Source of the DNA: Bacillota bacterium
GTDB lineage: Bacteria > Bacillota > Clostridia > Lachnospirales > Lachnospiraceae
DNA: 64,000 nucleotides
Assembly (NCBI GenBank): GCA_029779695.1
Contig: JAKPAB010000200.1
Coordinates: 1 to 64,000 of the forward strand
Reading direction: 5' to 3'
In this document: positions 32,251-42,203 of the stretch, in pieces
Layout: each line of letters begins with the position of its first letter
Position numbering within the stretch: position 1 is the first letter of the stretch
Notes under the pieces: generated by a model
What the model was told of the DNA's origin: nothing
What the model saw: only the letters and a program-made list of their open reading frames with translations
The model's database searches: none
Made by a program: the position numbers and the translations under genes

Positions 32251-34934
32251 ATGAGACAGTATACGGAATAAGCGATATTTCAGTATATACACCGATGATG
32301 CAACACTATCTAAGTGTTAAAACCGAATACAGAGATTGTATTTTATTTTATCGACTTGGGGATTTTTATGAAATGTTTTTTGATGATGCCAAGGTCGTAT
32401 CAAAAGAATTAGAGCTTACGCTTACAGGAAAAAGCTGTGGCACAGAGGAACGCGCCCCTATGTGCGGAATACCTTTTCATGCAGCTGATACATATATAAA
32501 CAGGCTGGTTAAAAGAGGCTACAAGGTGGCGATATGTGAGCAGCTAGAAGATCCCAAAACTGCAACCGGAATTGTGAAAAGAGGAGTTATCAGAGTAGTA
32601 ACACCTGGAACCAATTTGGATAATTATTCACTTGACGAATCAATGAATAATTATTTGATGAGTGTTTGCGTTGTAGAGGATGTTTTCGGCATATCACTTT
32701 GTGACATTTCCACAGGTGAATTAATGCTTACTGAAGTCAAGGGAATAAGCGGATTCTATGACCAGTATAACAAGTCACAGCCATCAGAGATTATTTGTAA
32801 CGATGCATTTGTGCTCTCAGGAGTCGATGTAGACGTAATAAAGAATAAGGATAATACAGCAGTATCTGTTCTTAATTCAGGTTATTTTGATGATTCTGAA
32901 GCGCTAAGACTTATTAGTGATAAATTTCCTAATGAGGTCATTAGTGGTACGGATATCAATGAGTTTCCGACAGGAATATTATCATGTGGAGCGATTCTAA
33001 AGTATTTATTTGAAACACAAAAAAATGACCTAATAAACATTTCTTCTATTAAAATAGTTCATGACAGTACGTTCATGGAACTAGACAGTGCTACCAGAAG
33101 AAATCTTGAATTAACAGAGACACTTCGAGATAAGGAAAAACGCGGTTCTCTTTTATGGGTACTTGATCATACAAAAACAGCAATGGGTGCAAGATTCCTT
33201 AGGCAGATGATAGAGGAACCACTTAAATCCAAACAAGAAATCGAAAAAAGATTAGACTGTGTCGATGAATTTTTAAAGCATGTTGTTGATAGAGAAGAAT
33301 TACGAGAATATCTGAATCCAGTTTATGATTTGGAGAGATTGGTAACAAGAGTTTCTTATAAAACAGCAAATCCCAGAGATCTTGTGTCTCTTCGTGGTTC
33401 GCTAAATTCTCTGCCACCGATCAAACAGGTGCTTTCTGGATTTGACTCAAAATTAATAAATGAGATCAATAATGATATTGATTCACTTAGTGACATCTGC
33501 AGCATTCTTATAAATTCAATTAATGATGAACCACCTGTATCCGTCCACGATGGCAATATAATCAAAACTGGATTTGACGCTACGGTTGATGAACTTAGAT
33601 TGGCTCAGACAAATGGCAAAACATGGATTGCAGAACTAGAATCAGGTGAAAAAGAAAAAACAGGGATCAAAAATTTAAGGGTAAGGTATAACAAGGTATT
33701 TGGTTATTATATTGAAATAACCAATTCAAATCTTGACCAAGTACCTGATAGATATATCCGAAAACAAACGCTTACAAATGCTGAGAGATTTTTTACACCA
33801 GAATTAAAGGAAATGGAAAATAAAATCCTTGGAGCGGAAGATAGGCTGTATTCGCTTGAGAATTCTATATATAATCAGATTTTGGATAAGATCACAGAAA
33901 ATGTTCAGCGAATACAGAAAACGGCTCGCTCCATTGCTAAAATTGATGCTCTTATTTCTCTTTCAGTTGCTGCAGAAAGAGGTAGTTTCAAAAGACCCAA
34001 AATTAATGAGAGAGGTAAACTGGTTATAAAAAAAGGACGTCATCCTGTTGTAGAGAAAATGATGAAGGATTCTCTTTTTGTAGATAATGATACAGAACTT
34101 GATACCAAGGATAATCGTGTTGCCATTATAACCGGACCTAATATGGCAGGAAAATCTACATATATGAGACAGGTCGCTCTCATTACACTTATGGCTCAGA
34201 TTGGGTCATTTGTGCCTGCTGAAAGTGCAGATATAAGTATCGTAGACCGAATATTTACAAGAGTTGGAGCATCAGATGATCTGTCAAGTGGACAGAGTAC
34301 ATTTATGGTTGAGATGAATGAAGTGGCCAATATTCTCAAGAATGCAACTAAGAATTCTCTTTTGATACTCGATGAAATAGGCAGAGGAACCAGTACTTTT
34401 GACGGTCTTTCAATAGCCTGGGCCGTTGTAGAATATGTCAGTGACCCTAAAATAATCGGAGCCAAGACGCTATTTGCCACACATTATCATGAACTGACAG
34501 AACTTGAAGGCAAATTATCAGGAGTTCATAATTACTGCAGTGCAGTAAAAGAAAATCCAGACGGGATTGTGTTTCTTAGAAAGATTGTTCGAGGCGGGGC
34601 AGATAGAAGTTATGGTATAGAGGTGGCTAAGATTGCCGGTCTTCCTAAAGAAGTTATCGACAGAGCTGAAGATCTGCTTCAAGAGATACTTAAAAATGAT
34701 CTTTCCACTGTAACCCAGTCAATTGAAGCTGTTGGTGATGTGATGAAAGCCAGCGAAAAGAAAAAAGCAGCCCAGAGCAATAATGATGATTCCAACCAGC
34801 TATCCTTTCTTGGAGCCCTAAGTGATAATGATATTATTGATGAAATTATACACATGGATCTGAGCGCCATGACTCCAATTGAAGCCATGAATGAACTAGA
34901 TTCCATTCAAAAGAAGGTTAAAAATAGATGGTAG
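32247..34934 (+). CDS. mutS: DNA mismatch repair protein MutS
   Basis: FYRLGDFYEMFFDDA, GPNMAGKSTYMRQ, DEIGRGTSTFDG. Confidence 0.97.
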   Translation: MNETVYGISDISVYTPMMQHYLSVKTEYRDCILFYRLGDFYEMFFDDAKVVSKELELTLTGKSCGTEERAPMCGIPFHAADTYINRLVKRGYKVAICEQLEDPKTATGIVKRGVIRVVTPGTNLDNYSLDESMNNYLMSVCVVEDVFGISLCDISTGELMLTEVKGISGFYDQYNKSQPSEIICNDAFVLSGVDVDVIKNKDNTAVSVLNSGYFDDSEALRLISDKFPNEVISGTDINEFPTGILSCGAILKYLFETQKNDLINISSIKIVHDSTFMELDSATRRNLELTETLRDKEKRGSLLWVLDHTKTAMGARFLRQMIEEPLKSKQEIEKRLDCVDEFLKHVVDREELREYLNPVYDLERLVTRVSYKTANPRDLVSLRGSLNSLPPIKQVLSGFDSKLINEINNDIDSLSDICSILINSINDEPPVSVHDGNIIKTGFDATVDELRLAQTNGKTWIAELESGEKEKTGIKNLRVRYNKVFGYYIEITNSNLDQVPDRYIRKQTLTNAERFFTPELKEMENKILGAEDRLYSLENSIYNQILDKITENVQRIQKTARSIAKIDALISLSVAAERGSFKRPKINERGKLVIKKGRHPVVEKMMKDSLFVDNDTELDTKDNRVAIITGPNMAGKSTYMRQVALITLMAQIGSFVPAESADISIVDRIFTRVGASDDLSSGQSTFMVEMNEVANILKNATKNSLLILDEIGRGTSTFDGLSIAWAVVEYVSDPKIIGAKTLFATHYHELTELEGKLSGVHNYCSAVKENPDGIVFLRKIVRGGADRSYGIEVAKIAGLPKEVIDRAEDLLQEILKNDLSTVTQSIEAVGDVMKASEKKKAAQSNNDDSNQLSFLGALSDNDIIDEIIHMDLSAMTPIEAMNELDSIQKKVKNRW

Positions 34935-36787
34935 AACATGAAATAAAACTTCTTGATGAAGAAACGATAGGCAAGATATCGGCCGGAGAGGTAATTGAGC
35001 AACCGGCTTCAATAGTAAAGGAACTTATTGAAAATTCAATAGATTCCGGAGCTTCAAGCATATCTGTTGAAATAAAAGAAGGTGGAATTTCATATATTCG
35101 TGTCACTGATGATGGATGCGGAATAAGTAGAAAGCAGATAAGAAATGCCTTTTTGAGACACTCTACCAGTAAAATCCAAAATGCAGATGACCTGTATTAT
35201 GTTCATACACTTGGATTCAGAGGTGAAGCACTTGCTAGCATTGCAGCTGTATCTAAGGTTCGACTTTTGACAAAATCTATTAATGATCCACTTGGAACAA
35301 CCGTATATATTGAAGGTGGACAGGAAATCGAATTTGAAGATTGTGGTACGCCTGATGGTACCACATTTATTATTACTGATATTTTTTATAATACGCCTGT
35401 CAGGAAGAAATTTCTTTTAACTTCTACTTCAGAGGGAAACCAAATTCAAAATCTGGTTGAACATATTGCTTTTTCACACCCGGATATTTCATTTAGATTT
35501 ATATCAAATGGAAGTGAAAAGATACTTACCCCGGGAAATGGAAGTCTTAAGGATACAGTTTATAAAATACTTGGAAATGAAATCGTGAAAAATATTTTAC
35601 CAATAAAAGCCGGCAATGAAAACGTTAAGATATCCGGATATATAGGTAAGTCTGTAATAAATCGAGGAAACAGAAAATACGAAACATTTTTTGTGAATAA
35701 AAGATACATACATGATAAGGCACTTTCAAAAGCTGTAGAGGAAGGTTATGAAGGTTTTCTGATGCAGCATCAGTATCCATTTTTTATTTTATTTCTTGAT
35801 TTTCCGGATGGTGCTGTAGATGTTAATTTTCACCCCAAAAAAGAAGAAGTCAGATTTGAAAGAAAAAATGACATCTGTGATGAATTAGTAAAATCTGTTC
35901 ATGATAGATTAACACTTCGAGAAGACATTGATGTAGTTCCAATCAATGATATTGTTAAAGCAAATACAACTAAAGATATTGATATACTTGAAGAAAATAA
36001 TGATTATGTAGTTGACTTTTCAGAATCTGAGAAGTCTTATGTTGCAGAAACTAATGTAAGCGTATATAATTCCAGTGTTAAAAAACCTGCATTTCAGGGA
36101 TTTGAGCCTTTTGAAGACAAGAAAACAGATGATACGGTTTTAATACCTGAATTACGTGATGATATTCCTGTTAAATATGAGCAAAGAAGTTTTTTGACAG
36201 ATGAAAGCAGACCATTTTTTAATATAATAGGACAGGTCTTTGACACGTACTGGATAATCGAGTATAAGGGCAAGATGTTTATAATTGATCAGCATGCTGC
36301 GCATGAAAAGGTCAATTATGAGAGATTGGTAAAGAAAGTTCATAATCAATCTGTTGTCTCACAAATACTTAGCCCACCAATTATCATTTCGCTTAACGAA
36401 GAAGAACAGACGAATCTTAATCAACATTTTGAGGACTTTGAAGCATTAGGATTCAAACTTTCACCTTTTGGAGGAAACGATTTTGCACTTTCTGAAGTTC
36501 CCTATGAAATGGAATCTGTTGATAAAAAACAACTTTTCTTAGATATAATTGAAGAGGCCGGAAAGTGGAAGAAACTTTCGGATACAAGACTTGTAAGGGA
36601 TAGACTTGCAACGATGGCGTGTAAAGCTTCTATTAAGGGCAATCAAAGTGTGTCTAGAGGAGAAATTGAAGAATTGATATCAGAATTATTAACGTTGGAT
36701 AATCCATATCATTGCCCTCATGGAAGACCAACTATGATTTCTTTTGATAGAAATGATCTGGATAAAATGTTTAAGAGGATCGTATAA
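34928..36787 (+). CDS. mutL: DNA mismatch repair protein MutL
   Basis: ISAGEVIEQPASIVKELIENSID; endonuclease DQHAAHEKVNYERL. Confidence 0.97.
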   Translation: MVEHEIKLLDEETIGKISAGEVIEQPASIVKELIENSIDSGASSISVEIKEGGISYIRVTDDGCGISRKQIRNAFLRHSTSKIQNADDLYYVHTLGFRGEALASIAAVSKVRLLTKSINDPLGTTVYIEGGQEIEFEDCGTPDGTTFIITDIFYNTPVRKKFLLTSTSEGNQIQNLVEHIAFSHPDISFRFISNGSEKILTPGNGSLKDTVYKILGNEIVKNILPIKAGNENVKISGYIGKSVINRGNRKYETFFVNKRYIHDKALSKAVEEGYEGFLMQHQYPFFILFLDFPDGAVDVNFHPKKEEVRFERKNDICDELVKSVHDRLTLREDIDVVPINDIVKANTTKDIDILEENNDYVVDFSESEKSYVAETNVSVYNSSVKKPAFQGFEPFEDKKTDDTVLIPELRDDIPVKYEQRSFLTDESRPFFNIIGQVFDTYWIIEYKGKMFIIDQHAAHEKVNYERLVKKVHNQSVVSQILSPPIIISLNEEEQTNLNQHFEDFEALGFKLSPFGGNDFALSEVPYEMESVDKKQLFLDIIEEAGKWKKLSDTRLVRDRLATMACKASIKGNQSVSRGEIEELISELLTLDNPYHCPHGRPTMISFDRNDLDKMFKRIV

Positions 36788-37734
36788 TGGCAAACAAGCC
36801 AAAATTAATTATAATAGCTGGACCCACAGCTGTTGGAAAAACAGATATATCTGTAAAAGTTGCAAAAAAACTCGGCGGAGAAATTATCTCCGCCGATTCC
36901 ATGCAGGTATACAGAGATATGAATATCGGGACAGCAAAAGCGACAAATGAAGAAATGCAGGGAATACAGCATCATTTGATTGATGTTTTGGATCCTTCTG
37001 ATAATTTTAACGTTTCTATTTTTAAAAATCTTTCAGATACTGCAATCATGGATGTGTTATGCAGAAACAAAGTGCCTATAATGGTTGGCGGTACAGGTTT
37101 TTACATTCAGGCAGTATTATATAATATAGATTTTTCTGAAGGTGAAACCGATGAGGCTTATTCAGAAAGTTTATATAAACTGATAGCTGAAGAAGGTGAA
37201 AATGCAGAAGAAAGATTGTATGAAAAACTAAAAAAAATAGATCCAGCCTCATCAGAGATCATACATAAAAACAATAGTAAAAGAGTTATAAGAGCTTTGG
37301 AATACTATCACTGCACCGGAAAACCTATATCAGAAAAAAATGATGAAGAAAAAAACAAAGAAGAAATCTTTGATTCTTATTTTTTTGTCATCACCGATGA
37401 TAGGCAGACTCTTTACGATAGAATAGACAACCGTGTGGATAAAATGATAGAAGATGGTCTATTAAATGAAGTTTTGAATTTATATAAAAGAGGTATTAGT
37501 CAAGAATCAACCGCAATGCATGGTATTGGTTATAGTCAGCTTCTTCCTGTTGTAAAGGGAGAAGATACATTAGAACATGCAGTTGAAATAATTAAAAGAG
37601 ATTCAAGAAGATATGCCAAGAGACAGCTGACATGGTTTAAAAGAGAGAAAAAAGTGATCTGGATCGATCGTCAGGATTTTAAGGACAACGAAGAGATTGC
37701 AGATTATATAAGTAAAAAATATTTGGAGGAATAG
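36787..37734 (+). CDS. miaA: tRNA dimethylallyltransferase
   Basis: GPTAVGKTDISVKVA; GGTGFYIQAVLY. Confidence 0.96.
   Translation: MANKPKLIIIAGPTAVGKTDISVKVAKKLGGEIISADSMQVYRDMNIGTAKATNEEMQGIQHHLIDVLDPSDNFNVSIFKNLSDTAIMDVLCRNKVPIMVGGTGFYIQAVLYNIDFSEGETDEAYSESLYKLIAEEGENAEERLYEKLKKIDPASSEIIHKNNSKRVIRALEYYHCTGKPISEKNDEEKNKEEIFDSYFFVITDDRQTLYDRIDNRVDKMIEDGLLNEVLNLYKRGISQESTAMHGIGYSQLLPVVKGEDTLEHAVEIIKRDSRRYAKRQLTWFKREKKVIWIDRQDFKDNEEIADYISKKYLEE
36872..36896 (+). repeat. GC-rich perfect inverted repeat inside miaA
   Basis: tcggcggaga - aatta - tctccgccga (10-bp arms). Confidence 0.8.
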
Positions 37735-37737
37735 GTT

Positions 37738-39021
37738 TTGGAAATTTACAATGATTTTGGTATTCAAAAAGAAGTTTATGATTTTGGGGAAAAAATATTA
37801 ACTGATCTTGAAGCACGATTCAGGGTAATAGATAAAAATGCAGAATACAATCAGCTAAAGGTGATTCGAGCAATGCAAGATGCGAATGTTGATGCAGAAT
37901 GTTTTAATGCATCCAGTGGATATGGATATGATGATATCGGAAGAGAAAAACTTGAAAAGGTTTATTCTAATACATTTAAAACAGAAGATGCTCTGGTACG
38001 TCCCCAGATCACTTGTGGAACTCATGCCTTAGCACTGGCCATGATGTCAAATCTAAGACCTGGTGATGAACTCTTGTCACCGGTAGGGAGACCATACGAC
38101 ACTCTAGAAGAAGTAATAGGGATAAGAGATTCAAGAGGCTCGTTAATGGAATATGGCATATCTTACAGAGAGGTCGATCTACTTCCAGACTTTTCTTTTG
38201 ATTATGAAGGAATAAAAAAAGCAATCAATAAAAATACAAAGCTTGTAACTATACAGCGTTCAAAAGGTTATGCATCGAGACCTACCTTTTCTGTAAAACA
38301 GATAGGTGAGCTTATATCATTTATAAAAAGTATAAAGCCGAAAGTTACGATAATGATCGATAATTGTTATGGGGAATTTGTTGAAACAATCGAACCATCA
38401 GAAGTTGGTGCAGATATGATTGTTGGTTCTCTGATAAAAAATCCTGGTGGTGGACTGGCTCCTATCGGCGGATATATAGCGGGAACAAAAGAATGTGTAG
38501 AAAATGCTTCATATAGACTAACGAGTCCGGGTCTCGGAAAAGAAGTAGGAGCATCGCTTGGGATTCTTAGATCCTTTTATCAGGGTTTTTTTATGGCACC
38601 AACAGTAACAGCTTCAGCATTAAAAGGAGCAATTTTTGCAGCTAATATATATGAAAGACTTGGATTTAAGTGTATTCCAAATGCAACGGAATCAAGACAT
38701 GATATTATTCAGGCTGTTGAACTTCGTGATCCTAAAAAACTACAGGCATTTGCAGAAGGAATCCAAAAAGCATCTCCAGTGGATTCTTATGTCACACCGA
38801 TTCCCTGGGATATGCCCGGATATGATTCCAAGGTTATCATGGCTGCTGGATCGTTTGTCCAAGGCTCATCTATTGAGCTTTCATGTGATGGACCACTTAG
38901 AGAACCATACTCAGTTTATTTCCAGGGAGGTCTTACATGGCCTCATGCGAAACTTGGAATACTTTCATCCCTTCAAAAACTTTGTGATGCCAACCTTGTG
39001 AATGTAAATTCATTATGCTAA
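37738..39021 (+). CDS. Methionine gamma-lyase family / aluminium-resistance-like PLP protein (TTG start)
   Basis: SGYGYDDIGREKLE, IKNPGGGLAPIGGYIAG; fold type I PLP enzyme family typical downstream of miaA. Confidence 0.85.
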   Translation: MEIYNDFGIQKEVYDFGEKILTDLEARFRVIDKNAEYNQLKVIRAMQDANVDAECFNASSGYGYDDIGREKLEKVYSNTFKTEDALVRPQITCGTHALALAMMSNLRPGDELLSPVGRPYDTLEEVIGIRDSRGSLMEYGISYREVDLLPDFSFDYEGIKKAINKNTKLVTIQRSKGYASRPTFSVKQIGELISFIKSIKPKVTIMIDNCYGEFVETIEPSEVGADMIVGSLIKNPGGGLAPIGGYIAGTKECVENASYRLTSPGLGKEVGASLGILRSFYQGFFMAPTVTASALKGAIFAANIYERLGFKCIPNATESRHDIIQAVELRDPKKLQAFAEGIQKASPVDSYVTPIPWDMPGYDSKVIMAAGSFVQGSSIELSCDGPLREPYSVYFQGGLTWPHAKLGILSSLQKLCDANLVNVNSLC

Positions 39022-39070
39022 AATATTTTATTGTCTGATAGTCCTGTCCCAAATAATTGACAGGTTTTAT

Positions 39071-39766
39071 ATGAACAAAGAGAATATTGCAATCAAGGAT
39101 TTATCTGCTTCTGACAGGCCATACGAAAAGGCTGTCCGTTTTGGCATGCAAGCACTTAGTGACAAGGAACTTTTATCTATTTTTATAAGGTCTGGAACGC
39201 AAGAATCATCTGCATTGGATATTTCAGACAGGATATTATGTTTCAGGGCCGGTAATCTTAGAAATTTAGTGGATTTATCTTATGACGAATTTCTTAACTT
39301 TCCTGGAATAGGTGAGATCAAAGCTTTACAGCTCAAGGCAATAGCTGAAATAACCGAGAGATTAAGCAGAGATAAGAGAAATGAAAAGATTGTACTTTCG
39401 AATCCCGAAAGTATTGCATGGTATTTTATGGAAACTATGCGATCTCTTGATCGAGAAAATCTTGTTGCTGTGTTTTTTGATGTAAAATCAGGGCTTATAG
39501 GATACAGGACCATAGCTGTAGGTAGCAGAAATATCGCCCCAGTGTGCCCGGATGTTATTTTCAAAGAAGCTGTTTCATTAAAAGCAGCATACATGGTATT
39601 GATACATAATCATCCAAGTGGAGATCCGACTCCGAGTAAAGCAGACATAGAAGTTACAAAGAGAATAAAAGAGTGTGGAAATATAATGAATATTCCCCTT
39701 AGTGACCATATCATTATAGGAGACAATAGTTTTTACAGCTTTTATAACGATAAAGCATGTAATTAG
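39071..39766 (+). CDS. radC: RadC/JAB domain protein
   Basis: HNHPSGDPTPSKADIEVT; helix-hairpin-helix FPGIGEIKALQLKA. Confidence 0.93.
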   Translation: MNKENIAIKDLSASDRPYEKAVRFGMQALSDKELLSIFIRSGTQESSALDISDRILCFRAGNLRNLVDLSYDEFLNFPGIGEIKALQLKAIAEITERLSRDKRNEKIVLSNPESIAWYFMETMRSLDRENLVAVFFDVKSGLIGYRTIAVGSRNIAPVCPDVIFKEAVSLKAAYMVLIHNHPSGDPTPSKADIEVTKRIKECGNIMNIPLSDHIIIGDNSFYSFYNDKACN

Positions 39767-39782
39767 TAGGAGGGAAACTTTA

Positions 39783-40802
39783 ATGTCTAATGGGTACGGC
39801 ATAGATTTAGGAACATGCAATTTAAAGATTTACAGCAAATCAGCACAAGCTGTTACAAATGTAAAAAATACAATTGCATTGTATGACAAAGACAAAATAT
39901 ATGCATACGGAGATGATGCTTATTCAATGTATGAAAAGGCACCGGAAAACATCGGTGTATCATTTCCAATAAGTAATGGGGTCATATCTGATTTTAATAA
40001 TATGCAGGGGCTTCTCATTCATGTACTTGAAAATGAAGTCAAGGCTCATTTAAAGGGATCTGATATTGTTCTTGCAGTTCCGACGGATATAACTGAGGTT
40101 GAAAAAAAAGCCTTTAACGATATGTTTGCCAGAAACAAATCAAAGATCAAGGTAAAGAGTGTATCTCTGTGTGAGAAACCTCTTGCAGATGCACTTGGTA
40201 TGGGAATTGATATAACAGAACCTACAGGTGTAATGGTAGTAGATCTTGGCGCAGATACAACAGAGATATCAGTTATTTCTCTTGGAGGGCTTGTTCTTTC
40301 TAATCTTCTTACTTTTGGCGGAAACCGATTAGATGATGATATTGTTACACATCTAAAGAGAAAATATAATCTTCTTATCGGAAGAAAAACGGCTAAAGAA
40401 TTAAAAGAAAAAATCGGCTCTACCAGTGAGGGAAGAGGCGAAAGCATGGAAGTTGTAGGAAGAGATGTTGTTGCAGGCCTTCCGGTTTCTATGACTATTG
40501 ATTCTGATATGGTCTATGAAGCCATTAAGGAAGATCTTAACAGTATATGTAATTCAATTAAAACCATACTTGAAAAGGTTCCACCTGAGATTGCCAAGGA
40601 TATCGTTTACTCAGGAATATATCTTACTGGTGGTTCATCTTCGATACATGGTATCTCGGATCTTTTTAATGAACTTACTAATATCAAAATGAACGTGGCA
40701 GAAGACGGAGAAAATACTGTAGCTCTTGGACTTGGAAGGATTCTTACTGACAATAAGTTCCGTCAGTATGGTTACACGATGAGATCAAGGATATATAGTT
40801 AA
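39783..40802 (+). CDS. mreB: Rod-shape determining protein MreB
   Basis: GIDLGTCNLKIYSK, VVDLGADTTEISVIS, YLTGGSSSIHG; followed by mreC/mreD. Confidence 0.92.
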   Translation: MSNGYGIDLGTCNLKIYSKSAQAVTNVKNTIALYDKDKIYAYGDDAYSMYEKAPENIGVSFPISNGVISDFNNMQGLLIHVLENEVKAHLKGSDIVLAVPTDITEVEKKAFNDMFARNKSKIKVKSVSLCEKPLADALGMGIDITEPTGVMVVDLGADTTEISVISLGGLVLSNLLTFGGNRLDDDIVTHLKRKYNLLIGRKTAKELKEKIGSTSEGRGESMEVVGRDVVAGLPVSMTIDSDMVYEAIKEDLNSICNSIKTILEKVPPEIAKDIVYSGIYLTGGSSSIHGISDLFNELTNIKMNVAEDGENTVALGLGRILTDNKFRQYGYTMRSRIYS

Positions 40803-40815
40803 TCAAGGCTAGTGT

Positions 40816-41673
40816 ATGGAAAAGAAGAAAAAAACAAGAATTCCCTCGGAATCATTATTTATAATATTATTTACAGTAGGAATAATTTTTCTACTCCTTA
40901 GTTATGTCAATAATTTTAAGGGTGGAATATTTGGAACTGTAACTAATGCAATTTTTGCACCGATTCAGACTGGAATTGAACGGGTAGGTTCTCGGGCATC
41001 AAAGTATAGAGCGGATTCAAAAACAATAGATGAGCTTACTTCCGAAAACGAAAAATTAAAAAAGCAGAATGAAAATCTCACTTCAAAATTAAGTCAGATA
41101 CAGCTTCAGAGTTCTGAGCTTGAAAATCTTCAGAAGCTGTATAAACTAGATCAACAGTACACAGGTTATAATAAAACTGGTGCAAGGATTATAGCTCGTG
41201 GATCGGATAACTGGTTTAATACATTTACAATAGACAAGGGTACAAAGGATGGCATTCGGACAGATATGAATGTTATTGCTGATGGCGGTCTAGTTGGAAT
41301 CGTAATTAAATCAGGCAGAAATTATTCCTTAGTTCGTTCGATTATTGATGATACATCTAACGTCAGTGGTATGTCTCTAAATACAGGAAATACTTGTATA
41401 ATATCAGGAAATCTTCAATCTATGACAAAAAGTAATAGGATTAAGATTACAAATCTTGAAAATCCTGATAACAAAATTAAAAGCGGTGAGCCGATTGTAA
41501 CAAGTAATATAAGTGACAAATATCTTCCTGGAATTCTTATTGGATATTTGGATAGTACAAAGGAAGATTCTAATCAAATGACATTTTCAGGTACAGTTAC
41601 TCCTGCCGTTGACTTTAAACATTTGCAAAATGTTCTTGTTGTTCTATCTAAAAAGGAGACGGGAGCAAAATGA
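40816..41673 (+). CDS. mreC: Rod-shape determining protein MreC
   Basis: Single TM, coiled coil, NWFNTFTIDKGTKDGI... Confidence 0.93.
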   Translation: MEKKKKTRIPSESLFIILFTVGIIFLLLSYVNNFKGGIFGTVTNAIFAPIQTGIERVGSRASKYRADSKTIDELTSENEKLKKQNENLTSKLSQIQLQSSELENLQKLYKLDQQYTGYNKTGARIIARGSDNWFNTFTIDKGTKDGIRTDMNVIADGGLVGIVIKSGRNYSLVRSIIDDTSNVSGMSLNTGNTCIISGNLQSMTKSNRIKITNLENPDNKIKSGEPIVTSNISDKYLPGILIGYLDSTKEDSNQMTFSGTVTPAVDFKHLQNVLVVLSKKETGAK

Positions 41674-42203
41674 AAATAATTCCTATTTTAAAGAAGGCTG
41701 TCGTTTTGCTTGTCTCGGTATTTATACTGAACATTTTGCAAACGGCGGTTTTTCCTTATCTTGCATTGGGAGGAGTAATTCCTAATTTGCTTCTTGTACT
41801 TACTTCTTTTTATGGATTTATGAGAAATCGACGTGAAGGAATGATTGCAGGACTTTTGTGTGGACTTGTAATCGATTTTTCATCAGGTACGCTTTTTGGA
41901 ACACATGTTATTATCCTCTTAACCATTGGATACCTAAATGGTCTATCCAGAAAAGTATTTTTTGGTGATGATGTTAAACTGCCTATATTGTTTGTCGGAT
42001 TAAGTGATTTACTGTATGGTTTATTCATTTATCTTGTATCTTTTGCATTTAGACAAAGTGGGGATTTTAATTTTTATCTGATGAATATAATCATTCCTGA
42101 AGCTGTTTATTCAGTTATGATTTCTTTTGTATTATATTTTATATATGCAAGAATATTTATATGGATGAATCGTGAAGAGAGAAAAGTGGAGCATATACTT
42201 TGA
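41670..42203 (+). CDS. mreD: Rod-shape determining protein MreD
   Basis: Multi-TM, position between mreC and mrdA. Confidence 0.88.
   Translation: MKIIPILKKAVVLLVSVFILNILQTAVFPYLALGGVIPNLLLVLTSFYGFMRNRREGMIAGLLCGLVIDFSSGTLFGTHVIILLTIGYLNGLSRKVFFGDDVKLPILFVGLSDLLYGLFIYLVSFAFRQSGDFNFYLMNIIIPEAVYSVMISFVLYFIYARIFIWMNREERKVEHIL

Noticed and set aside
39040-39066. Small hairpin cctgtc...gacagg followed by tttt before radC
   Set aside because: Only 6-bp stem and 10-nt loop, directly at the radC start; too weak to call a terminator.
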